Shown: positions 37,626-47,123 of the stretch, one piece after another | How the letters are laid out: the number at the start of each line of letters is the position of its first letter | Position numbering within the stretch: the first letter of the stretch is position 1 | Assembly (NCBI GenBank): GCA_009838195.1 | Contig: VXSC01000044.1 | Span: 1-64,000, forward strand | From: Rhodothermaceae bacterium | Lineage (GTDB): Bacteria > Bacteroidota > Rhodothermia > Rhodothermales > Bin80 | Length of the DNA: 64,000 nt | Direction: 5' to 3' | The notes under the pieces: generated by a model | Database searches by the model: none | What the model saw: the letters and a program-made list of their open reading frames with translations, nothing else | Told to the model about the DNA's origin: nothing | Position numbers and translations under genes: made by a program

Positions 37626-37976
37626 GTGGCTAACAATATTGAAGTGCTTGAAGAGCACGAAGGAGATGTACTCATACTGACCCCAGTAGGACGTGTCGAT
37701 AGTTCTAATGCTCCCCTGTTCGAGCGTATGATTAAGGACCGCATCGACGATGGTGAGATACATATTGTTGTTGACTTTACCAAGTTATCGTTTATCAGCA
37801 GTTCTGGCATGCGCGTATTACTGATCGGAGCAAAAAGTATTCGGTCAAATCAGGGGAAGCTTATCCTTTGCAGCATGCGTGACAGTATCCGGGAAATATT
37901 CAGTATCAGCGGATTTGATACCATCATTCCCGTAGTAAAGGATCGTATCGCAGCGATTGACGCTAACCCAGCTTAG
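37626..37976 (+). CDS. STAS-domain anti-sigma factor antagonist
   Basis: This 116-residue STAS protein has the core segment DFTKLSFISSSGMRVLL (about 50-66); the conserved Ser in the SSSGM motif is the expected phosphorylation site. It should be dephosphorylated by the upstream phosphatase and then sequester the kinase, freeing sigma. The start is a GTG with a strong SD (37613-37618). Gene order is phosphatase-kinase-antagonist. Confidence 0.93.
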   Translation: MANNIEVLEEHEGDVLILTPVGRVDSSNAPLFERMIKDRIDDGEIHIVVDFTKLSFISSSGMRVLLIGAKSIRSNQGKLILCSMRDSIREIFSISGFDTIIPVVKDRIAAIDANPA

Positions 37977-38432
37977 GTCTCCGCGTCTGTGAGACTCAGT
38001 GGCTAATAAAATCTCGCTGCATTCATTTTGAAGAAGAGCTCCCTACTCATCAGGCGTTCTGTGGTGTGGTGGCTCGGCGGGATTCTGCCCTGCGGTAGAG
38101 GCTGTACTCCATTGTGAGTCTGGATTTGCGCGACCAATTGAAACCCGTACCTGTTACGGGATTCGCTTTATTTGGCAGATAACCTTGAGCCGGAACGGTG
38201 CTTAAATGAATGCGCCGAGCCCATTTTGATTGTAGGAGCATCACGGTACCTCTGCATCTCTGGCGGATCATATAACGACCACCCTTAATTCATCCCAACC
38301 CGCTGCTAGCGCGTACGACACGACCGTCTGATTGCCAGACTCACGCCAGCACCAGCACAAACAGAAGTGAGGTCCGCCACCCCCAAGATCCAAAAGTCCA
38401 AAGAGAATCGGCAGGAACTACGATAGACTCAT
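37977..38432. other. 456-bp gene-free stretch after the first module
   Basis: No convincing coding frame; a 73-codon minus-strand frame at 38050-38271 looks random. A perfect hairpin CCCGTA/TACGGG (38144-38160, 5-nt loop) is visible. It is followed on the minus strand by TTTCAATTGG, so it could be a weak terminator for amt about 270 bp downstream of its stop. Nothing else is recognised. Confidence 0.4.
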
Positions 38433-39713
38433 CTATTCTTCGTCCTCATCATAGTCCTCTGGCATCAATACGAATTCGGGATAGGAATCTACACCCAACT
38501 CCGCAGTATCCTGTCCAAGACGCTCAACAGATTTTGAAACACGGGTTCCAATAAGAACATCTATCAGCTTCCATACTGCAAATGAAACAGCGAAAACAAA
38601 AGCTCCGATTACTACGATCCCTAAAAGCTGGATCCCGAAGCTTGTCCCATCCACAGTAAATGCAACCGCAATCGTTCCCCAAATTCCTGCAAAGAGATGA
38701 ACAGGCACTGCACCGACAACATCATCGATCTTCAGTTTGTCCAATAATTTGATTGCCAGGACACAAACGATACCACCGACAAAACCAATGAGAATGGCAA
38801 TCCCATGATGGTGCATTGTGGGGGCAGCTGTAATGGATACCAATCCAGCCAGCGCACCATTCAAGATCGCAAACATATCAAATCGACCCAATATTGGACG
38901 CGAAACGACAATCGCAGCAAAAACCCCGGCAGCACCTGCAAGGGTTGTATTGGCGACAATTCCCGCAGCAGCAATTAAGTCAGTGGTTCCTGCTAAAGCC
39001 AATTGAGACCCAGCGTTGAATCCATACCAACCAAACCATAAAATGAACACACCTAAAGTAACGATTGGGACGCTAGAGGGTGGCGTCGGATTTACGCTAC
39101 CATCCTTCTTGAATTTGCCCAAACGGGGCCCCAATATGATTGCCCCTGCAAGTGCAGCCCATCCTCCTGTACCATGGACAATCGTTGAGCCGGCAAAATC
39201 CGAAAAGCCTAGCTCATACAGCCAACCCTCTCCCCAAGTCCATGCGCCAACAATCGGGTATACAATAGCTGTCAAAGCAAGCACGAACGAAAAAAAGGCC
39301 CATAACCGGATCCGTTCTGCCAACGCACCCGACACGATGGATGCGGTAGTGGCCACGAACACCATCTGAAAAAACCACCCCGACATTTGGGAATACCCAC
39401 TGTCTACGACCGCCTCATGTACACTTGAGTCTCCACCGACCAGAGCGACTTCTTCTGGGGTGGCATTGAAAAACAGCTTAAAGCTCCCAATGAAACCGGA
39501 CACATCCGTATACATCAGGTTGTAACCGATAACATAATAGGCTAAGGCTGCTATGGCGTATAAGCCTAGATTTTTGAGGCAAATCACGGATGCGTTTTTG
39601 GTGCGGACCGACCCGGACTCCAACATCGTGAAGCCGGCAGCCATCCACATTACAAGGGCTCCCCAAATAAGAAAACCGAACGAATTAAGAACAAACTGAG
39701 TCTCAGGTGTCAT
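38433..39713 (-). CDS. amt: Ammonium transporter
   Basis: This 426-residue Amt/MEP/Rh-family protein conducts ammonium or ammonia across the inner membrane. About 11 hydrophobic helices are visible. The family motif DFAGSTIVHGTGGWAALAGAII carries the first conserved pore His, and PTMHHHGIAILIGFVGGI carries the second His region. The C-terminal cytoplasmic tail is acidic. GlnB/GlnK, which normally neighbours amt, is not visible. It is divergent from nothing close; about 280 bp separate it from the Tsx-like gene upstream. Confidence 0.95.
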   Translation of the reverse strand: MTPETQFVLNSFGFLIWGALVMWMAAGFTMLESGSVRTKNASVICLKNLGLYAIAALAYYVIGYNLMYTDVSGFIGSFKLFFNATPEEVALVGGDSSVHEAVVDSGYSQMSGWFFQMVFVATTASIVSGALAERIRLWAFFSFVLALTAIVYPIVGAWTWGEGWLYELGFSDFAGSTIVHGTGGWAALAGAIILGPRLGKFKKDGSVNPTPPSSVPIVTLGVFILWFGWYGFNAGSQLALAGTTDLIAAAGIVANTTLAGAAGVFAAIVVSRPILGRFDMFAILNGALAGLVSITAAPTMHHHGIAILIGFVGGIVCVLAIKLLDKLKIDDVVGAVPVHLFAGIWGTIAVAFTVDGTSFGIQLLGIVVIGAFVFAVSFAVWKLIDVLIGTRVSKSVERLGQDTAELGVDSYPEFVLMPEDYDEDEE

Positions 39714-39996
39714 TTTGAAAAATTGAAGTGATTCCAGAATTATACAAAATAAAAATGGGAATCAGCACAACAAAGTCGAGCCGGGGGAAAGTGGTACTAT
39801 GGGCCACGGCGATGGGCACCTCGACATTGAGGGACTCCCAAGATTCGAGGCCACGTTTCGCGGGCTCAGCGTTTACGTCAGCCAATACCTTCGGGTAGTG
39901 GGCGAAATCGCCACCGAGCTGATCGAGAATATTAAATGGAAGGCCTTCGGTCGGTGTCAACAAAATGTGATGTCTCTCCTTCACCCATGAGAAGAC

Positions 39997-40770
39997 TCAT
40001 TGCATGCGCCAGACAACCAAAAACTCAGGGCGGAACTCATTCTGACCGTCAACTCCTAGTTTGTTTGACCAGTACTGAAGCTCAACTCCCATGTGGAGCC
40101 AGCCTGGCGACTTAAACAGATTCCCCACATCCCATACCAGCTGTGGCTGCGCCAGAATCCAGGCCTCAATCGTCCCTGTGTCATACTCGAGTTCTACTGA
40201 ACTGATGTACTCGGCATGTCCCATGAACGAAAAAGACTGGCTTCCAATATTGAATACCTTGAGCCAACTGATATCAAACATGAATCCGGCATCATGTCGT
40301 GTTCCGTCGCTATAATCCACGATTGCGGCGAAATCCGTATTCACGAATATAAATCCAGGGATATTCCACGAAAGCTGCACACCAGGTAGAAACTTGAGAA
40401 CGTTGACATCTCCATCAAAGTTCAAGCCACCAACCGCAGAAACATCTACAATGGGCCCCATCTTGATGTCCTGACCAAAGAGCTTGCTGAAGCTCAAGGA
40501 TGGATACCATTCTCCATAAAAATCTCTATCGTTAAATCCATCATTCTCCACGTCATCCAAAAAATCAATGAAGAAAAAAGTCCTCCCCAGCTTCCAGCTA
40601 CCTGCATGCTGGAACGTGAGGATATTTGTTGCGTGATGACGTCCCGAGAATGGATTCAACAGGCTGCCCCTCTGATATTGAAATTCCATCTGTGCGGAAG
40701 CAGACAGAGGCTGCAGTCCAATAAAAACGGTCAAGGCTAGAATGCCTGCCAAAAGTCCTTTTTGATTCAT
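39997..40770 (-). CDS. Tsx-like outer-membrane channel protein (DUF5020)
   Basis: This 257-residue protein has a signal peptide (ending PLSASA) and beta-strand-rich sequence. The pattern ...NPFSGRHHATNILTFQHA, FFFIDFLDD and DGFNDRDFYGEWYPSL is characteristic of Tsx-like/DUF5020 outer-membrane barrels. Tsx proteins are nucleoside-specific channels, so nucleoside uptake is plausible. It ends in WRMQ rather than a strict terminal Phe. AGGATAAG immediately before the ATG is a reasonable SD. Confidence 0.85.
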   Translation of the reverse strand: MNQKGLLAGILALTVFIGLQPLSASAQMEFQYQRGSLLNPFSGRHHATNILTFQHAGSWKLGRTFFFIDFLDDVENDGFNDRDFYGEWYPSLSFSKLFGQDIKMGPIVDVSAVGGLNFDGDVNVLKFLPGVQLSWNIPGFIFVNTDFAAIVDYSDGTRHDAGFMFDISWLKVFNIGSQSFSFMGHAEYISSVELEYDTGTIEAWILAQPQLVWDVGNLFKSPGWLHMGVELQYWSNKLGVDGQNEFRPEFLVVWRMQ

Positions 40771-40815
40771 CTTATCCTGAGTTTGTGTTTTCTGATGCCC
40801 TACTATGTTAGCGCC

Positions 40816-41070
40816 TCACACTGCATCCACTCGCGAAATTTGTGGTACAGCATGCCGCAATGCCTGCTCAATCCCTGCACGTAATGTCATAGTACTCATT
40901 GGACATGTACCACAGGCACCGAGTAACTTAAGCTCTACAACCATGTCATCTGTGATTCTGTGTAGCTGAACCTCTCCACCATCAGCAACAAGATACGGAC
41001 GAATAGAATCAAGTCCATCTTCTATTTTCTGGCGAAGGGCGGCATCCATATTTGGATCATATCTGGACAT
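40816..41070 (-). CDS. NifU-like C-terminal domain Fe-S scaffold (Nfu)
   Basis: This 84-residue protein corresponds to the Nfu domain alone. The CxxC motif GACGTCPMSTMTL would bind a [4Fe-4S] cluster at a dimer interface, and PYLVADGGEVQL is the family's N-terminal motif. The upstream GTG (41073) is in frame, but the ATG at 41070 is the likely start. It lies 20 bp downstream of mrp on the same strand, so the two probably cooperate in Fe-S delivery. Confidence 0.95.
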   Translation of the reverse strand: MSRYDPNMDAALRQKIEDGLDSIRPYLVADGGEVQLHRITDDMVVELKLLGACGTCPMSTMTLRAGIEQALRHAVPQISRVDAV

Positions 41071-41090
41071 CACAGCGGAAATTTTTGAGC

Positions 41091-42170
41091 CTATTGATAC
41101 TCAATAAGTGGAGATGCAGGAGAAGTTTCCCTCTCTGCCAATGAAGTGACGATCCTACCTGCAATAGATCGGAACGCTTGGGCGGATCCACTAGAAGGCG
41201 CTGATAACACGATCGGGCGCCCCTCGTCACTTGAAACCCGCAGAGGCTCCTCCAAAGGAATCTTACCAAGCAGCGGAATACCGGTTTCGGTTGCAAGACG
41301 GTCGGCTCCACCATCCCCAAAGAGATAATACTTGCGCTCGGGGAGATCTGCAGGGGTGAACCAAGCCATATTCTCAATAATCCCCAAAACGGGTACATTT
41401 ACTTTCGAAAACATCACCAGTCCTTTTCTGGCATCCGCTAGGGCCACTTTTTGTGGCGTTGAAACAATGACGGCACCAGCCAAATTGACGGTCTGCACAA
41501 TCGTAAGTTGGATATCCCCCGTACCCGGCGGCAAATCCAGCAGAAGAAAATCAAGGTCTCCCCACTCCGCATCGTTCAGGAACTGTCGAACAGCCCCAGA
41601 GACCATTGGACCACGCCAAATCACGGCTTCAGAATCATCCACTAATAACCCCATTGAAAGTACATGCACACCATGTTTGATGATCGGAACGATTTTTCGT
41701 TGATCATTGACACGCGGTTTCTCTCCCTCCAGCCCAAACATCACCGGAACACTTGGACCGTAGATATCTGTGTCTACCAGACCTGTCCGATAGCCTTCCG
41801 CTGCAAGAGCTACGGCGATATTTGTTGCTACAGTACTTTTGCCAACCCCTCCCTTACCTGAAGCAATGGCAATCATGTGCCGGGCTCCGAGCTTAAGTTG
41901 CTGTGCACGCCCCTTGGAGTAGGTTAATTCAATCTGGACTTCTACATCCTCCCCAAACTCAGACCGAATCACTTCTCTGCACTGTTGGACAACCGTTTTG
42001 GAAAATGTAGTCCCCGGTTGGGAAATAGAGAGCTTAAATGCGATGGACCGACCATCAATCACGACATCCTTTACAGAACCAAGCCGAATAATATCACTGT
42101 CCCGTTCCGGGTCATGTATCTTACTCAAGACCTGATAAACAGCTTTACGTCTGATCATTTTTCGGTTCAT
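41091..42170 (-). CDS. mrp: Mrp/NBP35-family Fe-S carrier ATPase
   Basis: This 359-residue protein starts with a MIP18/DUF59 domain (about 1-90; SKIHDPERDSD) and continues with a P-loop ATPase. The deviant Walker motif is ASGKGGVGKSTVATNIA (about 100-116). Other motifs are DTDIYGPSVP and LDFLLLDLPPGTGD. Mrp/ApbC proteins carry and transfer Fe-S clusters. The usual CxxC near the C-terminus is replaced by ENMAWFTPADLPERKYYLFG, the variant I associate with Bacteroidota. Nfu follows 20 bp downstream. The N-terminal MIP18 part is intact. Confidence 0.93.
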   Translation of the reverse strand: MNRKMIRRKAVYQVLSKIHDPERDSDIIRLGSVKDVVIDGRSIAFKLSISQPGTTFSKTVVQQCREVIRSEFGEDVEVQIELTYSKGRAQQLKLGARHMIAIASGKGGVGKSTVATNIAVALAAEGYRTGLVDTDIYGPSVPVMFGLEGEKPRVNDQRKIVPIIKHGVHVLSMGLLVDDSEAVIWRGPMVSGAVRQFLNDAEWGDLDFLLLDLPPGTGDIQLTIVQTVNLAGAVIVSTPQKVALADARKGLVMFSKVNVPVLGIIENMAWFTPADLPERKYYLFGDGGADRLATETGIPLLGKIPLEEPLRVSSDEGRPIVLSAPSSGSAQAFRSIAGRIVTSLAERETSPASPLIEYQ

Positions 42171-42345
42171 CCCCTCTTCATACCTTAATGATTCGATGAG
42201 TTGATTCGCATTTCAACGCCTCCTCCCTACAAAAATAGGAAAATCTGCTTCCCGTTGATGCCGGACATACTGTCCTGATTCGCTCTGTGCATTTTCCTGT
42301 GTAGTCTAAGCAGCTTCAAGCTCGATCACTCCTTCATGTCTACGG

Positions 42346-43320
42346 CTACTTTATTGCACCCGTCTTGAAAATTCTCAACGCCATGCCATGACATAGCCCC
42401 CACGGGCTCACGGTTATTGATTCTTGTCTCAGCATGTTCATCACTTCCAGAAAAATCAGGATTGCAGCAGGAAATACATCAGCTCTGCCTTGAAGCCTTC
42501 TTGGGTTTAGGGCCAGAACGTCAGACATTGCCATACGAGTCAAGAACTCCAGCCAATACTTTACCTGAGTACATGAGAGTTTATCTGGATGCTCCTCTTT
42601 CACCTGGAGTCGTTCCCAATTCGGGTTCAATTTGTCAAATTTTATCGGAAGTTCTCCTGCACTCAATTCATGTTGCAACTCCAGTAAAAGACGATGTACA
42701 TCTGACGCACCGACAAGGATCTCCGTCTGAATTCCCGAAATGGGTAACTCAGACAGCGATTTATTGATGAATTCCGTGGCCCCTTTTAGTTCACTGGAGT
42801 CAGGAGGCTGGGAAGAAAAGTATCGCTCTGTAATACGTACGGAGCCAATATCCAAACTGAACCGCTGAAGGATGCGACCATCCGGCATTCCTTCAACAAT
42901 TTCTGTCGAGCCTCCACCTATATCACATGTAACGATCCTGCCCGTAACATTGGCTAGCCCAGCAACTGCTCCTTCATAGCTTAAATCTGCTTCCTGATCT
43001 CCCGAGAGTATTTCATAGTGCAATCCCGTTCGTTCTCTTACGATCGTGACAATTTTATTGCCCGTATCCCGAGAAGCACTGGTTCCAGCCACAACACACC
43101 TCTCCACTTGCCACTGATCCGCTGCAGATTTAAATCCCTGTAACGCCTGAACAAGACGTTCAATGGCCGATTCTGTGAGGACGCCGTGTGCATCTACCCC
43201 TTCTCCAAGCCGAATCATTCGGTGCTCTTCCGCAAGTGGATTCAATTTGCCACTAGGAGTCAACTCAGAGATTAGAAGCTTTGCAGAGTTTGTCCCGACG
43301 TCAATAGTTGCAAGCTTCAA
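42346..43320 (-). CDS. Ppx/GppA family exopolyphosphatase
   Basis: This 324-residue protein of the ASKHA fold shows the N-terminal phosphate motif TIDVGTNSAKLLI (about 5-17) and VTCDIGGGSTEIVEG (about 135-150). Ppx hydrolyses polyphosphate ends, and GppA hydrolyses pppGpp to ppGpp; the two cannot be separated by eye. It lacks the C-terminal HD domain of E. coli Ppx/GppA, as do the ~320-residue homologues common outside Proteobacteria. It lies 87 bp downstream of the triple-repeat membrane protein on the same strand. Confidence 0.93.
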   Translation of the reverse strand: MKLATIDVGTNSAKLLISELTPSGKLNPLAEEHRMIRLGEGVDAHGVLTESAIERLVQALQGFKSAADQWQVERCVVAGTSASRDTGNKIVTIVRERTGLHYEILSGDQEADLSYEGAVAGLANVTGRIVTCDIGGGSTEIVEGMPDGRILQRFSLDIGSVRITERYFSSQPPDSSELKGATEFINKSLSELPISGIQTEILVGASDVHRLLLELQHELSAGELPIKFDKLNPNWERLQVKEEHPDKLSCTQVKYWLEFLTRMAMSDVLALNPRRLQGRADVFPAAILIFLEVMNMLRQESITVSPWGLCHGMALRIFKTGAIK

Positions 43321-43407
43321 ACCCTACCTCAATGGTGATCTTCCGAATAGATGATTGCTCACGATTCTGAGCCACCGCAAAGGTACAAAACCTCTGTAGA
43401 TCGGTTG

Positions 43408-44751
43408 TTATTGGGGGGCAGTAGGAACCGTAGGAGAGGCCCCAACTGTGATTGCAGCACCTTGGCTCTGGACTGGAAACATCGCAACTCCCCATCGCTC
43501 AGGATAATCTGGCTCAGGTGAATTCCAGTCATCGTACGAGTGAGAGCCGTCCGATTCATAGTGCAGTCTATAGACTCCAGGCTCTAGCCTAAGAAATTCA
43601 ATCTCCTTTCGATTCTTTCGAGCCCCGCCTGCATGTACAGAACTATCATAGGACATCTGCCACTGCACTCTTGATTCTCCCGTACCTTCCTGCTTTTCCA
43701 GCCATGCCAAATCATATCCGTTGTCGGGACCTGTAATCTCTCCTAGAGCATAGAGTACCACCGCCGCCGTATCCTCCACAACAAAAGGTTGTACATGCTG
43801 CTCGTCATCCCCAACCTGAGTGATACGGATGATCGGATCACGCTGCATCCAGGGATCAAAAGTAGAAACATCTTCCTTATCAGAGGTGCGTATATTCAAT
43901 CCCCACCCCTGGGGATAAAATGGGGGATTCCCTACCCAACTATCATAGTGGTGCGCACTGTTGGTCACTGCGATGGCGCGATAGACACCCGGGGGGAGAA
44001 CGCGTTGACCTTTGAAAATTCGATTTTCCTGTACTCCTCCCGCCCAATCTGTGTTATCGCGGGAAAGCTGCCATACGACGTGCCCGCTCACTGCATCCTC
44101 GATACGTGAGTAATCCACCGGCTGCACTTCGTCCTGGCTACCTAATTGGCCGATCGCATGAATCTCGAATTCTGTCGGGCGATGAACTTCAAAAAGGCTC
44201 TCTCTCTTTTCTTCACCGCGCAGAGGTACAGCATCCCACGTCTTATTGTCAGAGTTGTCCCCTAATGGACGCGTGATCGTCCGTAACGCATCTTTGTTAT
44301 CCGGTGAATGAATTGTCACATGCCACTTGCGGCGATCCTTTCGAAACGTCAAATTTGAACGACGCTGAAGCTGACCGTACGAAGCAAAATTCAAAATGTA
44401 CGAACCTGTATCCAGCTCCAATTCTTCTTGATCCACATAAGCGATGGACCCTTCCTGCCTCGTATTCGCGGCATTCATGGACCACACAACTTCTCCCGTA
44501 TGAGCGCGGGTAATCCAGGAATATGCTGCCAGCCCAGTTGCTCCTTGACGTTCATCAATGGAACCAACTGCATTAATCACAACCTGCAAAGGTCCTGAGA
44601 CCTGAAAAGCCTGTTGTTTTAGTTCACGAACATCAAGATCGGAAAGCATGATTGCTCCACTCGGTGGCGGAGACTCGGAAAACAGTCTCACGACTACCAA
44701 GAAACCTAGGAACACTAATAATATGACCTGAAACCGACTCCAATTACTCAT
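43408..44751 (-). CDS. Membrane-anchored protein with three internal repeats, unknown family
   Basis: This 447-residue protein has an uncleaved N-terminal TM anchor (about 8-22) and a large extracytoplasmic region. Three tandem units (about 46-148, 186-288 and 323-427) share a plan. Each has a hydrophobic strand, a Y..(A/E)..(T/S)G..V.W.(M/L) segment, a GG...NR or related loop, an L.PG.YR strand and, in units 2 and 3, SAHHYDSW or SHSYDDW then YP..WG. Unit 1 is the most diverged. Its Trp/Tyr-rich beta pattern suggests repeated beta-sandwich domains binding a ligand. It is divergent from the second PP2C phosphatase (188 bp gap) and followed by Ppx. I do not recognise the family. Confidence 0.85.
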   Translation of the reverse strand: MSNWSRFQVILLVFLGFLVVVRLFSESPPPSGAIMLSDLDVRELKQQAFQVSGPLQVVINAVGSIDERQGATGLAAYSWITRAHTGEVVWSMNAANTRQEGSIAYVDQEELELDTGSYILNFASYGQLQRRSNLTFRKDRRKWHVTIHSPDNKDALRTITRPLGDNSDNKTWDAVPLRGEEKRESLFEVHRPTEFEIHAIGQLGSQDEVQPVDYSRIEDAVSGHVVWQLSRDNTDWAGGVQENRIFKGQRVLPPGVYRAIAVTNSAHHYDSWVGNPPFYPQGWGLNIRTSDKEDVSTFDPWMQRDPIIRITQVGDDEQHVQPFVVEDTAAVVLYALGEITGPDNGYDLAWLEKQEGTGESRVQWQMSYDSSVHAGGARKNRKEIEFLRLEPGVYRLHYESDGSHSYDDWNSPEPDYPERWGVAMFPVQSQGAAITVGASPTVPTAPQ

Positions 44752-44939
44752 GACCGCGAAATATCACTACTACAAGCCCTTACGGTAACTCCCATAGCAA
44801 AGTTGCTCTCTCTGCCTATCTGTAACAAATTTTTCCAAGCTAGGTAATAACTTGTTCCAGGCACTTTATTGACGGGGTACCCCAAATCAGTTTTTCCAGA
44901 GTTCTTTCAAGAAAGGCGCTCGTTGCACTGTTCAAGCGT

Positions 44940-47087
44940 TTGTGGCGCTGGATTCCCCCTATTACGTTTGTCCTCTTCCTCTGCGGTACGACCATCTTCT
45001 CGTATATGGGAGGTGTCGGCGAGACGGCTCCGGTAAGCACGAAAATCCTTCATCAGGCGGCATTGGCAGTCTGTTTTCTGTGTCTGTGGATTACCATTGC
45101 ACGTACGACTCAAAATTCACGGCTACCGCCGGTTCAAATTTTCTGGCGGGCAAGTTTGACGATTCTGGCTGCCCTTGTCTTGGTTGTGCTGATCCTGCAG
45201 ATTCCGGGTGACTTTATCGTTGAAAATACCCCTGCCGCCCCAATCGTCCACGTAAAAAGTACCCTTCTGAGTACGATCCTCGCAGGACTGGGATTCATTT
45301 TGGTTCAGCGATTCGGACAGTTGGTTCGATTCCGTCGTACCCGGCGAAGTGAACGAGAATGGTCCCTGCTGATGCTTTTTGTCAGCATCACTTTCGTGGC
45401 TGTCGCCCCGTTCCATCATCATTTTGATGCTGAATCCTCCCCGTTCAGTTTCATTCTGGATGTCATTGCAAGCGCAGCGATTCTCGGTTCCATTATATTC
45501 ATAGGTTTGAATATAATCCGTTTTGCGTGGATTCTTCGTTTGCCCGTAAAGCAAAAGATGGGCGCACTCGGATTGGGCGTTGTCGTGGTCTGCTTGACTT
45601 CTGCCACTTTGCTGCTTCTGTTCCGCCCATTTTCCCTTCCCTCGGTTGCTGGACAGTCCTATCCCATTGAGTACCTGTCTTTTTACAGTCTTCCACTCAT
45701 GGCCGTCACTATTCTGTTTATCACCTTTGCATTTATTTACGGTCTGACCTCCGTGCTGTCCATGATTTTCCATTTACCCACAATTGGAGACTATCAGCGA
45801 AGCGTGGATGAAATGGCAGCCATGCAGGCGCTGACGGTTCTGGTACGTGAGGTTGCAGATCCTGAAAAACTCTACCACTGGGTCGTCTCAACACCCGTCG
45901 ACTCGGGGCGTGGAAAAGCGGCATGGCTGACCATACAGGAATTGGATTCCGGGTCCTTGAAACCCCAAATTGTCGCCGCACACAACATCGAAGCATCGAT
46001 TGCGGATGACGTATGTGACGTGAATGCCATCCACGGTGAGGCGGCAAGAACCCGCACCTTGGTTTCCATCCAAAACACCTCTTCTGACCGCAGAATTCAG
46101 AACGGAAAAACAAGTGGGATTATGAGCCTGTTGGCGATTCCGCTCACAACCCGTACCGAGGTGCTCGGAACCCTGTTTGTGTCTCGCGATGTTGCCCATG
46201 CGTTTGAGAATGAAGACATTGAATCCATCGGGGTCTTTGCATCACAGGCAACGCTTGTACTCGAAAATGCTCGCCTGTTGGAAGCACAATTTGAGCGTGA
46301 GCGTCTTGCAAGTGAGCTTGCAATTGCACATGATGTGCAGCGACGCCTGCTACCCCAGACAATGCCCAGGGTTTCTACTTTGAGTCTGGCGGCCTCTAGC
46401 ACTGCGGCCCAAGAGGTTGGTGGAGACTATTACGATCTCCTTGAATTGGGCGATGGAAAGTTGGCTTTTATCATCGCGGATGTCTCAGGCAAGGGCACTT
46501 CGGCGGCGTTCTACATGGCTGAAATGCAGGGAATCTTTCAAGCAGTGGCCCAGATTGCTCCAGATCCTCATGATTTTCTCTGTCATGTAAACAATGCCCT
46601 AGGGCGATCACTGGAAAAGAATGTTTTCGTAACCGCGATTTATGGAGTCCTTGACTGCACATCTGGCGCGATCTCCATCGCGCGCGCAGGACATCCCCCC
46701 GCGGCATTTGTAGATGTGACCGGTCGTACAACGCTTTTACGCTCCGGCGGATTAGGGATTGGGCTGGATCGTAGTGAGTTGTTCGCGCAAACGCTGGAGG
46801 TCAAGCAACATGTATTCAATCCCGGTGACCTGATTGCCCTGTACACCGATGGTGTGACCGAAAGCCGGAACCCTGAAGGGGAAGAATTTGGATATGACCG
46901 TCTCCTACAAAGCATCCAGTCTGCCCGATATGAGCGTGCACAGGGGGTACATGACGCCGTACTTCAATCTGTGGATCAGTTCCTGGGACCAGAAAAGAAA
47001 TATCTTGATGATCTCACCGTACTGATCATCAAGTGGCATGGCCCTGAGCCCGCAGCGCATAATGCCGAAGACGACCCCTTGCTTTAA
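44940..47087 (+). CDS. Multi-TM GAF-PP2C phosphatase (RsbU-like)
   Basis: About 715 residues: roughly eight TM helices in residues 1-270, then a GAF domain (about 290-440), then a PP2C/SpoIIE domain (about 480-700). The PP2C signatures are VGGDYYDLLELGDG (about 493), IIADVSGKGTSAAFYM (about 513), LYTDGVTESRNPEGE and LDDLTVLII. It should dephosphorylate the STAS protein encoded next. The start is a TTG at 44940. No ATG precedes the first TM helix, and the frame is closed upstream by a TAG at 44841, so an alternative start such as the CTG at 44928 is possible. AAGAAAGG lies about 24 nt upstream. Confidence 0.9.
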   Translation: MWRWIPPITFVLFLCGTTIFSYMGGVGETAPVSTKILHQAALAVCFLCLWITIARTTQNSRLPPVQIFWRASLTILAALVLVVLILQIPGDFIVENTPAAPIVHVKSTLLSTILAGLGFILVQRFGQLVRFRRTRRSEREWSLLMLFVSITFVAVAPFHHHFDAESSPFSFILDVIASAAILGSIIFIGLNIIRFAWILRLPVKQKMGALGLGVVVVCLTSATLLLLFRPFSLPSVAGQSYPIEYLSFYSLPLMAVTILFITFAFIYGLTSVLSMIFHLPTIGDYQRSVDEMAAMQALTVLVREVADPEKLYHWVVSTPVDSGRGKAAWLTIQELDSGSLKPQIVAAHNIEASIADDVCDVNAIHGEAARTRTLVSIQNTSSDRRIQNGKTSGIMSLLAIPLTTRTEVLGTLFVSRDVAHAFENEDIESIGVFASQATLVLENARLLEAQFERERLASELAIAHDVQRRLLPQTMPRVSTLSLAASSTAAQEVGGDYYDLLELGDGKLAFIIADVSGKGTSAAFYMAEMQGIFQAVAQIAPDPHDFLCHVNNALGRSLEKNVFVTAIYGVLDCTSGAISIARAGHPPAAFVDVTGRTTLLRSGGLGIGLDRSELFAQTLEVKQHVFNPGDLIALYTDGVTESRNPEGEEFGYDRLLQSIQSARYERAQGVHDAVLQSVDQFLGPEKKYLDDLTVLIIKWHGPEPAAHNAEDDPLL

Positions 47088-47123
47088 CTTAAGACCATTA
47101 CCTACTATTGACTACAATTGCCT

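Noticed and set aside
38050-38271. 73-codon minus-strand frame in the 456-bp gap
   Set aside because: No signal, domain or start context. Overlaps a hairpin.
33948-38432. Possible tmRNA, RNase P or SRP RNA in the long gaps
   Set aside because: No conserved core sequences of these RNAs were seen on either strand.
39703-39990. 93-codon minus and 63-codon plus frames upstream of amt
   Set aside because: Each overlaps the other or the amt start. No recognised domain, and no GlnB-like sequence.
45123-45773. 216-codon minus-strand frame opposite the multi-TM phosphatase
   Set aside because: Low-complexity, Gln/Asp/Lys-rich sequence, antisense to the transmembrane region. No domain, signal or initiation context.
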